Position numbers and translations under genes: made by a program. A stretch of DNA of 64,000 nt from NCBI GenBank assembly GCA_047967505.1, contig CM106541.1. One strand, 5' to 3'. Every line of letters begins with the position of its first letter. Positions within the stretch are counted from its first letter, which is position 1. This stretch comes from Dipteris shenzhenensis. Lineage: Eukaryota; Polypodiophyta; Polypodiopsida; Gleicheniales. Below the pieces are notes generated by a model. The model was not told the origin of the DNA. It saw only the letters and a list, made by a program, of their open reading frames with translations, and did no database searches. Positions 21,290 to 33,620 of the stretch are shown here, one piece after another.

Positions 21290-22170
21290 GATACTCAACT
21301 TCCACAGAGGAAAACTCTATCAAGGGGGCCCTCAAATTGAATAAAAAAGGAATTAGATGCTGGAAAGACCTTTGGGATAGGGCAAATAGAAGGTGGAAGA
21401 GTGAAGAAGAAATATCCATAGAATTTATGTTTAACCACTTCAACATGATACTAATTAAAGAGAGACACAGCCTACTGGATTAGGAATCCATGACATGGAT
21501 GGGAGGAAGAGCCAAACCAATGCTCAGAGAATTCAGATGGGTGGGGCAAAACCAGCTCTTCCCAGTTCGTATCATCATGGAGAACCAAGATGATCTAGTA
21601 TCACATCTCAATAGGAAACGACTTAGCCATGAAGTGGAAGAGAAGGCTTGAGAGGATGTGGGAAAAGGAAATCACAAAGGAGCAGTCTTGCTTGATTTGG
21701 CTCATTGTTCACAAAGCAGTATGGATAGCTAATAAAGTGCAAAGAATTGGGCTTGGCAATGGGAAATGTTCAAGATGCAAAAGGGATTTAGAGGAAATCC
21801 AGCATCTATTCATGAACTACACAAACTCTATCAGTGCTTGGATTCTTATTCATAGCCAAATAAGGGGAGTGCCTATGCATTATGCCTACCTTCTGGGAAA
21901 TACTCCTTCTAGAGGGAGCGCAAGCGTTGTGGTTAATATGGTACCAGAGGTGTTCTATTATTTTTCAAAATAATGATATTGATTCTCCTATTATGCTACT
22001 AAGTTGGTGGATGAACATAGGATCGAAGAAAGAACTGGGAGGAACTGGACATGCTGACCAAAGATGTTAATTTAAGCTTAAAAAAGGAGCAAATCCTGGT
22101 GGTACAACAAGACCATCTCATGAAGCAAGCACGTGACATCATGGCAACACATGATGAATCTTTGTAGGAG
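21290..22170 (+). pseudogene. LINE (non-LTR) 3' fragment with RT zinc-binding domain
   Basis: The frame at 21,629-21,973 contains WLIVHKAVWIANKVQRIG, then CSRCKRDLEEIQHLF and a W at the right distance. This is the zinc-binding domain found after the reverse transcriptase in plant L1-type LINEs. The final Cys of the cluster appears replaced (NYTNS). Upstream, 21,330-21,620 encodes LINE-like text in another frame with stops. The 3' part (22,000-22,170) keeps some coding character. No 5' LINE sequence or clear poly(A) end is seen. It is an old truncated copy. Confidence 0.65.
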
Positions 22171-23100
22171 AGGGAGAAAAAAAGTGCATGAAGAGCTCTC
22201 CAAAAGTGCGGGGACTCATCTAGAAGATAGACAACTCCACTATTCATAGAACCCACTACGGTCCCACAGTCAACTATGTTGACTACATCTCCTATCACTC
22301 CTAAGGGGAGCATCCTGCAAGTTCAATAAAAGAACCCTATTTTGAGATCAGATCCTTGAAGTGCTACAAACAAAGTTCAAATGTATATCTACACGTAGAG
22401 CCATCGCCTACTCAGTGTCTCGCTTTCAAATCCTCACCGTGAACATGTCTATCCGAAAGCATGAAAATTAACTTCTCTATGTAGTGATGGTCTCACATAT
22501 TAGAAAATAATAGTTCTATATTTGATATCGGTTTGCTTTGCTATAACATAAAACCCCAATTTTTTTGGAAAAAAGCATCTAGCCAAAACAAAGTGAATTC
22601 TTCCTAAAACATTTTTCTTTCACATTTTCTCAAGATATTACCACTACTTTATGTTGCTGCTAAGAAGGGTATTTCTACTCAATACAAGATTTTAAGCCAC
22701 CTATTTCATACAAAGACTTAATGGTGGATTCTTGTATAGGACCCCATTTCACATGCATTTCCTTCCTTGAATTGAAGTTAAGACATTATAAGGATCTTAA
22801 AGTTTCTATGATCTCTATCCATGGTGCACCTTAAAGACCATCCTATATTCAAAGTCAAGCTAGTGTGATTAATCATGTTGCATGGTGAAAAACAAGGGCA
22901 TATAAATTCAATCATGAATATGCTATGTAATGGGTGTGATAACGTGTATGGGACTTAAATAGAATAAGGAGATATACTATTGTAGTGTGGGTCTCGACAA
23001 TGACTCACGTGTCATGGGGATGTTGAAGATATGTCGATGGAGTCTACACTCCTAGCTACTCCTTGTGGGAGCAATGCATAGCACAAGACATCCACAAGTG
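22171..23100. other. No recognised gene
   Basis: AT-rich. Near 22,920-22,960 a phrase (TAATGGGTGTGATA...GGGACTTAAA) resembles the tandem units at 35,540-35,770, so it may be a distant copy of that repeat. Confidence 0.4.
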
Positions 23101-23252
23101 TCTCCATGCAAGAAAGGGGGAAGAGGAAGAGGGGAGAGGGGAGGGAAGAGGGAACGAGAGGGGGAAGGGATGAGGAAGAAGAAGAGAAGAGAAGAGGAGA
23201 ATGAAGGGGGATGGAGTGGCAGACATAAGGGCACTATGAAGGAAACAAGAGA
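23101..23252. repeat. Purine-rich tract beside R2
   Basis: About 110 bases (23,108-23,215) are almost pure G/A on plus (GGGGAGAGGGGAGGG and similar). The tract is absent from the other copy of R2, where repeat R1 takes its place. Confidence 0.75.
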
Positions 23253-24110
23253 ACACCCAAAACACTCTCTTGGAAGAGAAGGGGAGCTTGTATTCAACTT
23301 GGTGCAAACAACAATAAAGAATAAAGTCAACAATTTGGCCTTTTATACAAGTCACCTTTTAAAGGGAGGGCCAACCCTTTTCCTTTTTAGCACTCTCTCT
23401 CTCTCTTTACAACCAAGGGCTCTTGGGCCTGTAGGGTGCCAAGGCATATTGCTATTCTTACCTTCTCTCCCTACTAGGGGAAATAGCGCTTGTGTTAACC
23501 ATATTAGAGCACTTGGAACAGGCCTTGCATTAGGAGGTATTCCTAACCGGCTCCCAAATAGCACTTGTGTTAGCCTCACACCTCCTAGGCTTAGGTGATT
23601 TGGGGCTCAAACTCCCTAAGCGCCCTCACGCCTTAAACCATTTGTGGTTCAAACCCCATGCATGAGGCTCAAAACCTGGACTGGCAAGGCTCAGCTTCTA
23701 CAAGACACTCAACGGTAACCCTCCCTCGGGATATTTGGAGATCAAACTCCCTGAGTTTGAGTTGTGCTCCTTTCATGGCTATTTTCATTGGCGTGTCTAT
23801 TTCTATGGATGCGGAGCTGAAAACTGCACATTGCTTGCACTCCTTAGTCTTGGTGGTAGTTGGAACATACAACCTGTGCGTGGAATCCTTGAATCCTTGG
23901 ATTTTGGAGTGGACTTTGGGTATTTGGGGATCATACTCCCTGATTTTGAGCTATACTCCTTTCGTGTGCACATTGCTTGTAATCATTGGCCTTGGGGTAT
24001 TTGGGGTTCAAACTCCCTTGAGCTTTGTTCATTGAAGTAGATCATTCAGCCTTGTCACCTTTACTCATTGATTACCATATTCGGTGGCTGTACTATGTGG
24101 ATGTTAACAT
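23253..24110 (-). repeat. LTR-like repeat R2, copy 1
   Basis: About 860 bp, repeated at 34,589-35,409 with perhaps 10% differences plus indels. On minus it starts TGTTAACATCC and is preceded there by a purine tract (AAGAAAGGGAGCA at 24,111-24,123), as the 3' LTR of a minus-strand element would be. Internal subrepeats ATTTGGGGATCAAACTCCC occur three times (23,731; 23,920; 23,999). Confidence 0.65.
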
Positions 24111-24123
24111 GCTCCCTTTCTTG
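24111..24123 (-). other. Polypurine-like tract next to R2
   Basis: On minus it reads AAGAAAGGGAGCA, directly before TGTTAACA of R2. Its position and composition suit plus-strand priming. Confidence 0.5.
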
Positions 24124-24249
24124 TTGTTGATCCATCCAGCCGCACTGAAGGAGGTTGGTGGTGAGGACTGACTATAGGATGGCATAGCGGTTCAGTTGTC
24201 GTGATGTGAGGCGAGTGAGGTACATGCAGTACTTCCAAAAATGGTTGGC

Positions 24250-27200
24250 TTAAATATCCTCGTAAGTGCGGAGGTGATGCCCATGGAGATTGTAGACGTG
24301 GAGGTAGAGGCGGAGGTCTTGGAACTGAGTCGGACCAATGTCAAGGTTGAAGACAATCAAATTGTGGATGCGGTCATCGATGGGGCAACTGTGGGTGGGA
24401 AGATTGCGAAGGAGTAAGAGGAGGAGGCAGTTCAAATAGACGGCAGTGATGATGGCAAATTCTGGCACTGAGCTATATGTATCATTGAATGACTGGAGGC
24501 GAAAGCAAAATCCTTCCTGAGTCATCTCTTTGGGGAAGTTGTACTTAGGAAAATTGTACAACACATTTGGGTCCTTCTCTAAATGATGCCCAAGTCCATC
24601 AACGTTCGATGGGCATGTAGAGTGGGTGGACTCAATGATCGAGGGATGCGCTACGGGAGTAGCACCAAAATTTCTCTAGCTTTAGGAAGGGGAGCTATCA
24701 TTGTGGCTGCAAACCGGCATCAGCATCAATCATTAGGAGTGGGGCATCAGGGGCTAGGCTTTATCCTCCTCTTGTGCACTTTGGATGCATGCGGCACCAG
24801 TCGATTGTCAAAGGACTACATGATGAATTGTGTGGGGATGCACCTCAAGAATTTTGTAGGGTGGAAGTGTGAGCCCTCAAGTTGGCACTTCCATGAGAGT
24901 GCTATCTAGTAGCTTCTAAAAGTACTGTAAGTCTAGGCACCAGTGGACATCTTCAGGGGAGGAAGCTAGTGGGGATGGCAGAGCATCATCATCTGCAAGT
25001 GGCATGGGCTCTGACTCCATCGTGCCTTTAGACATTGATGTGTCAGCTCTTTGTACAAAAGTTGCTGCTTTGAGCAGCGTGTTGAAGGCTTTGTCAGGAA
25101 GGTCGACCGGAGCACTGAAGGAGATGGAGGGTCCATGTTGTGCGGTGGTGGTGTTAGAGACATTAGATGAGTACTCAGGCAGTGTTGTCCGAGGGAGGGG
25201 AGGGTGGGCTGCTTGTTGGGTGGATAGGGCAAGATCTAGAGGAGGCAGTAGCGGAATTTTTGCAGGGGGCGGTGGTATTAAAGAGGATGATTGCATCATT
25301 TCCCTCTTCCTTGGTGACTTCCTCTGGGTAGGCTACGTGAATTGTTTCAAAATTGCTCACCAAGGACTGAAGTGAGTCTTAGAGAGCTTATAGCACCCTA
25401 TTGAAAAGGACTATTATTTTGAAGGGGTGGTAGGTTGTGGACTGGTAGCAAGGTGCCCTTGAGATTGGACGATTGATGCTTGGCCATAGGTCTGCATCCA
25501 ATTTATGTCTACATGCACACTTGTGGGAGTGCAGACCCATGGTGTGAGTTCCTCGGGCTTTGCGAGTTGCATCACTTCATCGTCTATAGGATAATTAAGA
25601 GACTCAGTGATATGACACGGCACCAGGCTTGAAAATTGAGAAGGATAGGATGGGCAGATAGTGTTTGGAGATCAGAGGGGTAGAGAAGAGATAGAGAAGT
25701 GGGTTAAAGATCAAGGGAGAAGTAAGACATGGCTAAGATGGGGCAATAGTGGTTGGGGTTATGGCAAAGAATAGTCTTAAGGGTGTTAGGGGGAAGTGGA
25801 GTGGTGACGTCTAGGTGGAAGATAAGATTTTGTGCATGGAGTGCATGAAGTGCATTTGGAGGGTTTGTGGGATGGTGTGTGGTGCAAGTGTGTATGTGGC
25901 TCATTGTGCACAGACCTCCCTATACATCCGAAACTCCTATTGCTCATGGTCTTCTAGTCCTGACTCCTCTGATTGGCTAGTGGTGCATTGGCATTCGATT
26001 TCTTCTTGGAGGGAGACCGTTAGGTTCCTCTCTTGTGCGAGGAAATCTTGTAAGGAATGGATCTATTGTTCATGGGACTCCTGTGAGCAATCGTGCCACT
26101 CCTCTGCTTGTGCTTGTTGCTCCAACGTTGTGCACAGGTTTGACTCTTCCTTGTCTGCTTGGTCCAGCCTTGGGACCAAGGATTCCTAATGGCAAGGTCT
26201 TCCTTGATCCTTGTAAGTGCAAGCTCGAGCTCTTCCCAATATTCTTCGGCTCTATGTATTGCGGCATGGCTTGCTTGGGCTGCAACCATTGTCAATTGGC
26301 TTTCATGCGCAGAGAGCTAAGGCTTGGATGAGACTGGCGGAGAATTGTGAGACTTGTTCCTGCCTCCTCTGTAAAATCGTGTGGGCAACTTGTGGGAGTT
26401 GTGCCATGGCTTCAAATAGATTTAGCTCCAAAAGCTCATGTGGCTATAGCCACCTAATGCCTTGTACTGAGATGCACTACAAAATTATAAGGCCTCCACT
26501 AGGCCTGCCCATGGCGTGGAAGAGGTGCCAGTGGCAAAGGATGTAGTCTCCTAAGGGGTGGTGGAGATTGAGACATAGGGTGCCATCGGGGTGCTCGGCG
26601 TAGCTTTGGCTCTTGTATGGAGACTGATTTCGATTGTCTCATCACCCTAGAGGTCTTCAATGAGAATGGGCTCCCCTTGAACCTGTTTGCCCTTGTTTTG
26701 AGGATCCACCCACTAGAGGTGCAATTGTTGATGCATGAACTCTTGCAACTAGCGGTCCTTATATTGGGCGAGCAGCAGACTTGTGTCCGGTTGCACATGA
26801 ATTGCCAGAGTGACACCAGGCATTGTCCCCAGTCTCTTATGCCTCACCTCTGTTTCTTCTTGCTTGGTCTATACTGGGCCGATGGTGGATTTCTCTGCTA
26901 GGCTGAAACTGACTGGAAGATGCTGACTCTTTAAGTAATAGAGGATCGGCATGTATAGCATGGGATTACTGATAACGTCCCTGTGGGTGCCGAGATCATC
27001 TCGCATCTATCTACAGAAGAAGTCAACCTAGTTTATCTCTTGGAACTCCACCATCCGTAGCAAGATATTGGGCACAATGGACTGATGATGGTCCATGTGC
27101 TTAACTTGAGTGAGACATTGCAAGGCTCTTGCTAGTCACTTCACTTTGGGCTTATGTATGGCAGTGAAGTAGAGGCGGCCCTTGCACTTGTAGTGGTTGT

Positions 27201-27934
27201 AGTGATAGACCGGCGTCGAGCTTTTTCTTCTGCTTGGAGTATTTCTCCCCAACCACTAGCAGGTTGAAGGCTGCCTGCACCGTGTCTTGATTGATTTGCT
27301 AGTGGTGGGGATTTCCTGTTGCATCTCGAAGGATGCCAACATTGGTGTTGCTATTGTACGCCTTGAGTAACTCTGCCAGTAGTGTCATGTCCAGGTGGCA
27401 TGGGAGATGGGATGCTATTCTGCTTAAGCCAACAAAGTTGAATGACTCCACCACTACTAGGTCCTGGAAAGCTATGTATGCTACTGTTGTGTGGTAATGG
27501 AGTGTGTAATTGTGCCCCTCGTATGAGAAACGTGAGTGTATCATGCAAGCATTTAGTTCTTAGAGCCATGCTTCTCCAAGTGGAGAATGTTTTTGGGAGC
27601 GCACGACCTTGTACTCGCCTGATGTTAGTTCCAAGGTGCGCTTTTCTGACCTCGAGGGAGGCGTGCTTGTCGTAGTCAGCAGATCCTCTTAAGTGGCATG
27701 TCTAGTGGAAGCCTCTTCGCCTTGTAAGTCTCCTAGGGGTATCTCGACCGGCATGCGGATGATGGTAGAGGGAGTGCTTTGGGAGTCGAATGGGCCAGTG
27801 GCCTCCGGGTTAGGATGAGGGTGGAGTCCCAGGTCATTTTTTAACTTGAAGAAATCGTGTTTGAAATCCATCGCAAACAAGAATGGAAGTTGAGTGACGA
27901 GGGAATCGATGGATGAGGAAGAGCAAGAGGACAT
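24250..27934 (-). pseudogene. Decayed retroelement ORF (gag-like or extra ORF)
   Basis: On minus a broken coding region runs from an ATG at 27,934 (MSSCSSSSID) to about 24,250. Legible parts are 27,544-27,299 (FSYEGHNYTLHYHTT, FNFVGLSRIASHLP), a Gln/Glu-rich helix-prone part at 26,295-26,020 (HRAEEYWEELELALTRIKED), a proline-rich part at 25,299-24,916 and 24,564-24,250. The composition is that of a gag or accessory retroelement protein, with no catalytic motif. It lies between integrase remnants and a 3' LTR-like repeat on the same strand. It could be an extra ORF downstream of pol, or the gag of a second nested element. The family is not recognised. Confidence 0.4.
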
Positions 27935-28045
27935 AAACTTGTTGTTTAAATTGTAGTGGAATGGGGTAGGAAGCTATCAAATTTTTGGGCAAATTTTGCA
28001 AGAGTTTTGGGGCAACTGCTATGGCGATGACCCGATGAGGTAAGC

Positions 28046-28058
28046 CTATTTATATAGA
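28046..28058 (-). promoter_or_regulatory. TATA-like box upstream of 27,934 ORF
   Basis: The minus strand reads TCTATATAAATAG about 110 bases before the ATG at 27,934, a plausible core-promoter spacing. It may mark an LTR or an internal promoter. Confidence 0.35.
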
Positions 28059-29349
28059 TTGCCTATCCCCTTGATCGATGGGACATGGGTATCGCAGTGG
28101 TGGGTGCTGAAAATGAATGGCGGCAGTTGGCGAGATGTAGCCAAGGCCGCGATTGGCATGATACGGAATGAAGACGGGTGGTGCGATATGGGATGGCAAC
28201 GAGCAGCAGTGTTTTTCCATGGCATTGACTAGTGGGATGTTGGGATCATGACGGTCGGTGGTATATTTTGTCAGCAACGGTCGGCGGGATTTATCGATGG
28301 CAATGGCAATGATCGGCGAGGTGTTAGGATCGCAACAATCGGCAGCATGTTGGGATCGTGATGGTCGGTGGGATACCATTATGATGACAACTAGCGGGAT
28401 ACTTGACTGTGTAAAAAGACTAAAAAGAAAGAGGGGGTGGTGTGTTGGAGGGAACAAAGGGTGAGTGAGAAGAGTGCATTTGTGCAGTGCGGACATGTTA
28501 GTGAGGTTAGCATGCAAAAATATGAACAAATGCAAAAATAGATTCTAATCACCTAGTGCTGACCGTGTGTGCATGTGCAGTGTGTTCGGCAAGGACTAGT
28601 TGGCTACAGGTGTGGCAAGTGAGATGCCTACCATATTGACTCACCTAGACCTAGACTCGATGATTATGATTAATGTAGTGAAGGCAGGTGCCGCACTATG
28701 GCATAACGTGTAAGGAGCCATGTAGAGTACGTGTCCAATTCGGCTTTACCTTGGATGCGACGGGCACATTTGTGTCAGACTTCATTGTTGCAGCATGGTC
28801 CATCTTCTTGGGAGAGGCGAGCTTTCGTGAGTCTACCCGTGGAGCTGACCCTTGCTTCCGTGGAGTAGGACGATACCATTGGAGGGGGTACGTTCACCAT
28901 TTCCTTCGAGTGCTTGTCCCCAGAGGGAGGTTCTTGTGTAACTCTTTGTGGGGGGGAATTCTCTTCTTGCGGAGTTCCTCGACTGGTTGTGGCAATACTT
29001 GTGTTGAGTCGGACCACCCGTGGAACTAGTGCATATTCGGGACCTTGAGGTTGGTTTAATTCATTCTATTCATCTGACAGGTTCTTGTGGCGCTATATCT
29101 CGAGAAGACACAGGTTCTTGTGGTGCTGCCTTCGACGCATTTAGGGTCTACATTGTCGACTTTTGGACCTAGGCGACTTTCTTGCCTTGGCTGCCTAAGT
29201 GGGTGGTGTTGATCAAACTGTTGGTGTGGCCATAGGCAAGGGCATGGGCGAGCAGTGTGGCTTTCTTCTTGTAGTGGATGGGTTCAAAGGAGGCTTTCTT
29301 GGGGCAATCAGAGCTATCATTGTTGCTTTACCATTCTCTGGGCATCGGT
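28059..29349. other. Poorly coding sequence with short GATCG-rich repeats
   Basis: At 28,200-28,400 a phrase built on GTTGGGATC..GA.GGTCGG.GGGAT recurs four or five times, a loose tandem repeat. Proline/serine-rich minus frames at 29,017-28,775 may continue a gag-like protein. There is nothing firm. Confidence 0.35.
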
Positions 29350-29990
29350 TCAAATCGAAGTGACATTGGGCACAGAGGATAGCATCTTGTACTTGTAGCT
29401 TTTAGTTTCTTGGGCGGAGGATGGTGGCATCAGTCGAGCGGGAAATGGCATCGGTTTACCACTACGATGAGCTTTCTTCTCTTTTTGAGGTGGGACCTTA
29501 AGTGGGGTGCTAGTGGAGGCTGGGGCTTCTGGTCTGCCTTGTTGTGTCGCTTCATTATCATGGATCAACAAGGTCTGATCTGAAGATGGGGGGCTTGGTC
29601 CACATAGCAGAACTACCTCTGTTTGGCCACCATTAGTGAGCGAAGCAGTTTGGGCACGCCAGTCAATTTGATAGTTAATGGCGTAACACCAGGTTCTTCC
29701 TAGTATAATCTGCTCTTCGGTCGCTTCTATAGGGAGAACATAAAAGCATATATCCACTATTTGGTGAACAACCATTAGACTTAAATTTACATAACCCAAA
29801 GTTTGTAGGAATTGGCCGTTTATGGCTCTTATTGAAGCGACGGTGAGGGTTAGGGGTACATACAGCTTTTCTCATACCTCTTGGGAGAGGAAGTTATGGC
29901 TTGCTCCTGGGTCCACGAGTGCTTTGATGTGCATGCACGAAACCTACAATTGAACAAGCAACTTGGCTAGCTCTACTGGTAGCTCATCCA
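29350..29990 (-). pseudogene. Retropepsin (gypsy protease) remnant
   Basis: On minus, near 29,915-29,890, the sequence reads LVDPGASHNFLS, the gypsy protease active-site region with DPG in place of the usual DT/SG. After a frameshift the 29,799-29,350 frame continues the domain: FYVLP, ILGRTWC and NYQIDW, the flap-to-C-terminus landmarks. A Pro/Ser-rich tail follows. The enzyme would cleave the gag-pol precursor. It lies downstream of integrase on this strand, which is the wrong order for a single gypsy element, so it belongs to another copy or was moved. Confidence 0.72.
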
Positions 29991-30119
29991 TTAGTTTCAT
30001 ATGTTCAATCGTTGCCTTAAGTAGGGTCATTTGCCTATGCTTTGAAGCTTAGCATTACGAATTCCGGCTTCCTCGATGGCTAGCACTTCATCCTAGCCAC
30101 CTCGGCCTTGAGTTCTTTT

Positions 30120-31080
30120 TCTCTATGCACAACTTGAAGGGTAGAGAAAGTGAGTGGTCTGTACTATCTTTTTAATTTTATCCCGTTAAGATAGCCATCC
30201 ATTTCTGTCCCATCAAGTGTTGCTATTCTGCACAACCCCTAGGGAGTGGTCTCAACTACGTGATAAGGACCCATACCTCGGTACTTAAGCTTACGTTTGT
30301 TATTGCGGACGATGTACAGGAGTGCCAAATCTCCTTCTGCCAGGTCCTTGTTCTTGAGGTTGTGGTCAAACTACTTTTTATGTCGGGCCTTTTCTACCCA
30401 AAGAGAGTAAGCTGCACCCAACTTTGTCTCTTCTAACTTTTCTAGGTCGACTAGCCATTCAGCTAGCGCAATTTTTGTGAGTCTTTTTTTCACGAGCAAG
30501 ACGGAGGCTAGGCACCACATACTCCATTGGCATGACTGCCTCCACCCCGAAGGGTAATGTGAAGGGTTTACAATGTGTTGCCACTTTGTAAGAGTTTCTG
30601 TAGGCCCATAACGCTGCTATGAAATTATGCTCTTGGTCGGTTCAACTAGCTTCTACCATACATGTGATGATCTTATAGCATGTTTTGTTGGAGCTCTCAA
30701 GCGAGCCATTTGCCCTAGGGTAGTATGGCATTAACTTCCTATGAATGATCATAAACTCACTAGTCAAGATTGCTATCGTTTCATTGAGGAAGTGAGTTCC
30801 TCAATCACTGACAAACTCCAACTGACATCCGAACCACGTAATGACTTGTTCATATAAGAATTTGGCAGTGGATCTTGCATTAGCCTTCACCGTGGCTCTT
30901 CCTTCTACCCACTTGGTGAAGTAGTCAGTGGCAAGGATGATGTATCGAGCCCTGGTAACTTTAGCTGCTGGGCTCATGGGACCAATGAAATTGATGCCCC
31001 ATTTTTTGAAGGGTTGGTTGGCCAGGATTCCAATCAATGGCATCATGTCTACCTTGTGTGGGATTTGGATACGCTAGTAG
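30120..31080 (-). pseudogene. Ty3/gypsy integrase and C-terminal domain
   Basis: The frame at 31,046-30,801 contains GPMSPAAKVTRARYIILATDYFTKWVEGRA, matching the integrase core with its first catalytic Asp region (ATDYFTKW). It ends near GCQLEFVSD, the second Asp position. Between 30,800 and 30,120 broken frames continue with AALWAYR, VVPSLRLA and YRGMGPYHV, a C-terminal GPY-type module. The zinc-binding start (HSGIAGGHF...TRKVLQAGLWW) lies at the end of the RT frame above. The enzyme would insert element DNA. Stops and frameshifts make it inactive. Confidence 0.78.
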
Positions 31081-31088
31081 GGGTCGCA

Positions 31089-32203
31089 TCAGTTGATGAA
31101 TTCAACCGCGTCTCCGAAGAGCATTAGCCACCAGAGACCAGCTTGTAGCACTTTACGTGTTGTAACATCAGTGGCAAAATGACCTCCTGCGATTCCTGAG
31201 TGGCATTCTTCAAGCACCTTGATGTATTCATGTTTGCACATGCATCTTCGTAGTATGCCATCCTTGCCCATGTGGTATAGTTGGGCTGGTGACCTCAACA
31301 CTGGTGCGGTGGCTAGAGCTAGTTTGAGGGTTTCAAAGGATGTTTGGGATTCTTCGGTCCACTCAAAGGATACTAGCAGTTTGTATAATGGGTGGGTATA
31401 GAACAAGACGAATCTTTGGTAATAGCCCATGTGTCCAGTAAATTGTTGGACTCCCTTGGTGGGGGGGTAACTCCAAGATGAGTTTGATTTTATTGTGGTC
31501 CGCAGAGATTCCATTCCAGACACTATGTGACCCAGGATGAGACCATGTTTGACCCAAAATTGGCACTTAAGGGGGTTGAGGGATGTGCGGTATAAGCGGC
31601 ACTTCTCATGGATGAGCTTGAGGTACTTTAGGTGGTCATCCCACTTTGACTTCATGCAGATGTTGTCCAAGAAGACTTCCACAAAGTCCCTTAGGTATTC
31701 TTTGAATACCGTAATCATCATACGTTGGAAGGTAGCACGAGCATTGGTTAATCCAAATATCATCACTCTAGCTGCATATACACCCCATTTGGTTGTGAAG
31801 GCAGTCTTATGTTGATCTTGTGGGGTGATCGACACTTGGTTGTAACCTAAAAACCCATCTAGGAAGCTATACAATTCCTTTCTGGCTACCCTTTCTAGAA
31901 CATGTTCTATGAATGGCAAGGGGTGGTGGTCACATCTCGTGGTAGCATTAACCTTTTTCAAATCCACGCATACTCTAACTTTTCCATTTTTCTTTAGGAC
32001 TATCACAATGGGTGATACCCAGTCCGTATGCTCAATCTCATAGATGAATCCTGCATCTATGAGTTTCTGGATTTCTTCCCTCACTATGAGTGCATATTTA
32101 GGATTGATAGCGTAGGGGCGTTTTGTACTAGCTTGGCATCATCCATCATGGGGATTGTGTGCTGCACTATTGCACTAGGTACCCCTTTCATGTCCATGTA
32201 CTT
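31089..32203 (-). pseudogene. Ty3/gypsy reverse transcriptase fused to integrase start, RNase H missing
   Basis: An unusually long open frame of 331 codons (32,084-31,089) holds RT landmarks in order: LIDAGFIYE, SPIVIVLKKNGKVRVCVD, LPFIEHVLE, FGLTNARATFQRMM, VEVFLDNI (where YxDD is expected, so one catalytic Asp is lost), LNPLKCQF, GHIVSG and YYQRF. After FEWTEESQTSFETLK and APVLRSPAQ it jumps to GKDGILRR and the integrase zinc-binding HSGIAGGHF. The whole RNase H domain is absent without loss of frame. From 32,203 to 32,085 the finger region start is present but broken by stops. Confidence 0.82.
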
Positions 32204-33150
32204 CTAGGCCATGTAGTCCTTGTATTCTCGTAGGAGAGCTATTAAGGCATTCTCCTCATTGGGGATGAGGTCACCAGTGAAAAATACAGGTTGTGGGTCC
32301 TGCCCTTCTAGGGCTAGGTTTACCGCTTTGACCAGGGCCAGCCCATCATACCCTTGAGAACAACCATCCTCTCGAGATCTTTTGGCCTGTTGGTATACAA
32401 TCTTACGATCCTTCATTGCCTTGCCTAATGCCTTGGCTTGCATCCTCATAATGACTTGTAGTGTCACTGCGGCCACATGGCCTTGTTTGATGCTAAGCAA
32501 ATTGAGGCTGGTGATCCTTGGCAGAATGATTGGGGTGGTCGGTCTTCTTGTGGGTAGTCTTGGAATAGATGCTCCATTCCGCATCCTGCACACAAAAGGG
32601 TGGGATTGGTCATGGCTGGGGTGGTGTGAGTACGATCCCTATCTGGATAGTCCTTCAAGAAGTGTGGGCCCTGGCATTTGAAACAAGACACCGAAGGGTT
32701 TGAAGCACCTCGGTAGGGGCATTCACTTGCTCTATGGGGACCTTGGCAGGTGTAGCATCGGAGCGAGGGTCTCCGAGCGATTAAGTTTAGATCGCTCACC
32801 CTTGCATTTATTGGGGGAGTCTCGAATATACCGACTTGTTGATCCTTTGGCGAGAGGTAGTGGATCATGGTACCACTTCCCTCCTCATACGGGTAGTAAT
32901 CACGAGGTCTGTGATTAGGATCCATTTCCTCCCAGTCGTTGGGCAATTCTCCTACCAAAACTTGATTTATAGGGACTATATGAGGTAGCGAGGGTTGTGG
33001 ACCTAATATGGGTGATGGTAGCGGAGTTGGCTGAGTCTTGTACTGGCTAGAGCTAGCCACGGGACCACCTTGAGAGATCTGAGGGTTAGATAGGGCCATT
33101 AAGGCTACTAGGGGATTCATTTGATACATGGGTTGGTGAAGGTCCCTCAA
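32204..33150 (-). pseudogene. Ty3/gypsy gag nucleocapsid with three zinc-knuckle-like motifs
   Basis: The 228-codon frame (33,150-32,464) ends in three CX2CX3H-type knuckles: CYTCQGPHRASEC (intact), CFKCQGPHFLKDY and CAGCGMEHLFQDY. The last two have Tyr where the final Cys is expected, each explained by one G-to-A change. An acidic Pro-rich region (DWEEMDPNHRPRDYYP) precedes them. The following frame (32,593-32,204) leads towards RT with no protease between. Such proteins bind element RNA. Start at 33,150 is the first Met and may not be the original. Confidence 0.72.
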
Positions 33151-33620
33151 AAATCAACATTGGGAGGTATCATGAGATGCACCTTGAAATGGGCTTCGCT
33201 CTGATATAAGTTTCGTAAGAAACAAAGAAGCGGTCGGAAAGATATGGGCAGTTTATTGGACAGGGGTGAAAATTATCTAAAAAAGAAAGAGTCACACACA
33301 GAGAGTCGTAGATTTTTGGTTTGACATTTAATGCAATAACTTAAGACATAGCATGATGCTCCTTAATAGACTTTGTGTTTATATAAGTTTCATCCAAATT
33401 GGACTACCGAGTGAAAAGTTATGAGCAAAATACTGATAGGGGGTCAAACTGTCATGAAAAACACCTCCTCCTTCTACTGGTGCCAACTTGGGAGAATACT
33501 ACCTCCATGCTTAGACTTCATCAACGATCCAAGTCCCATAGAGGTCATCTAGGAGGGAAGTAAGAGCTCCCTTTGTAGCTTGGGAAATAGATAAACCATG
33601 TATGCACAATGAGCAGCCGA
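33151..33620 (-). other. Leader-like sequence upstream of gypsy gag
   Basis: No frame of note. On minus TTATATCAGAGC at 33,195-33,206 shares TATCAGAGC with the initiator tRNA-Met binding site. TTATATAAACAC lies at 33,375-33,386. Both are weak and may be chance. Confidence 0.3.

Noticed and set aside
23065-23598. 177-codon plus frame across the purine tract and R2
   Set aside because: The N-terminal half is low-complexity purine sequence and the rest lies in an LTR-like repeat; the equivalent frame is not kept in R2 copy 2.
33195-33206. TTATATCAGAGC as primer-binding site of the gypsy element
   Set aside because: Only nine bases match the usual site and no LTR end with CA adjoins it, so it may be chance.
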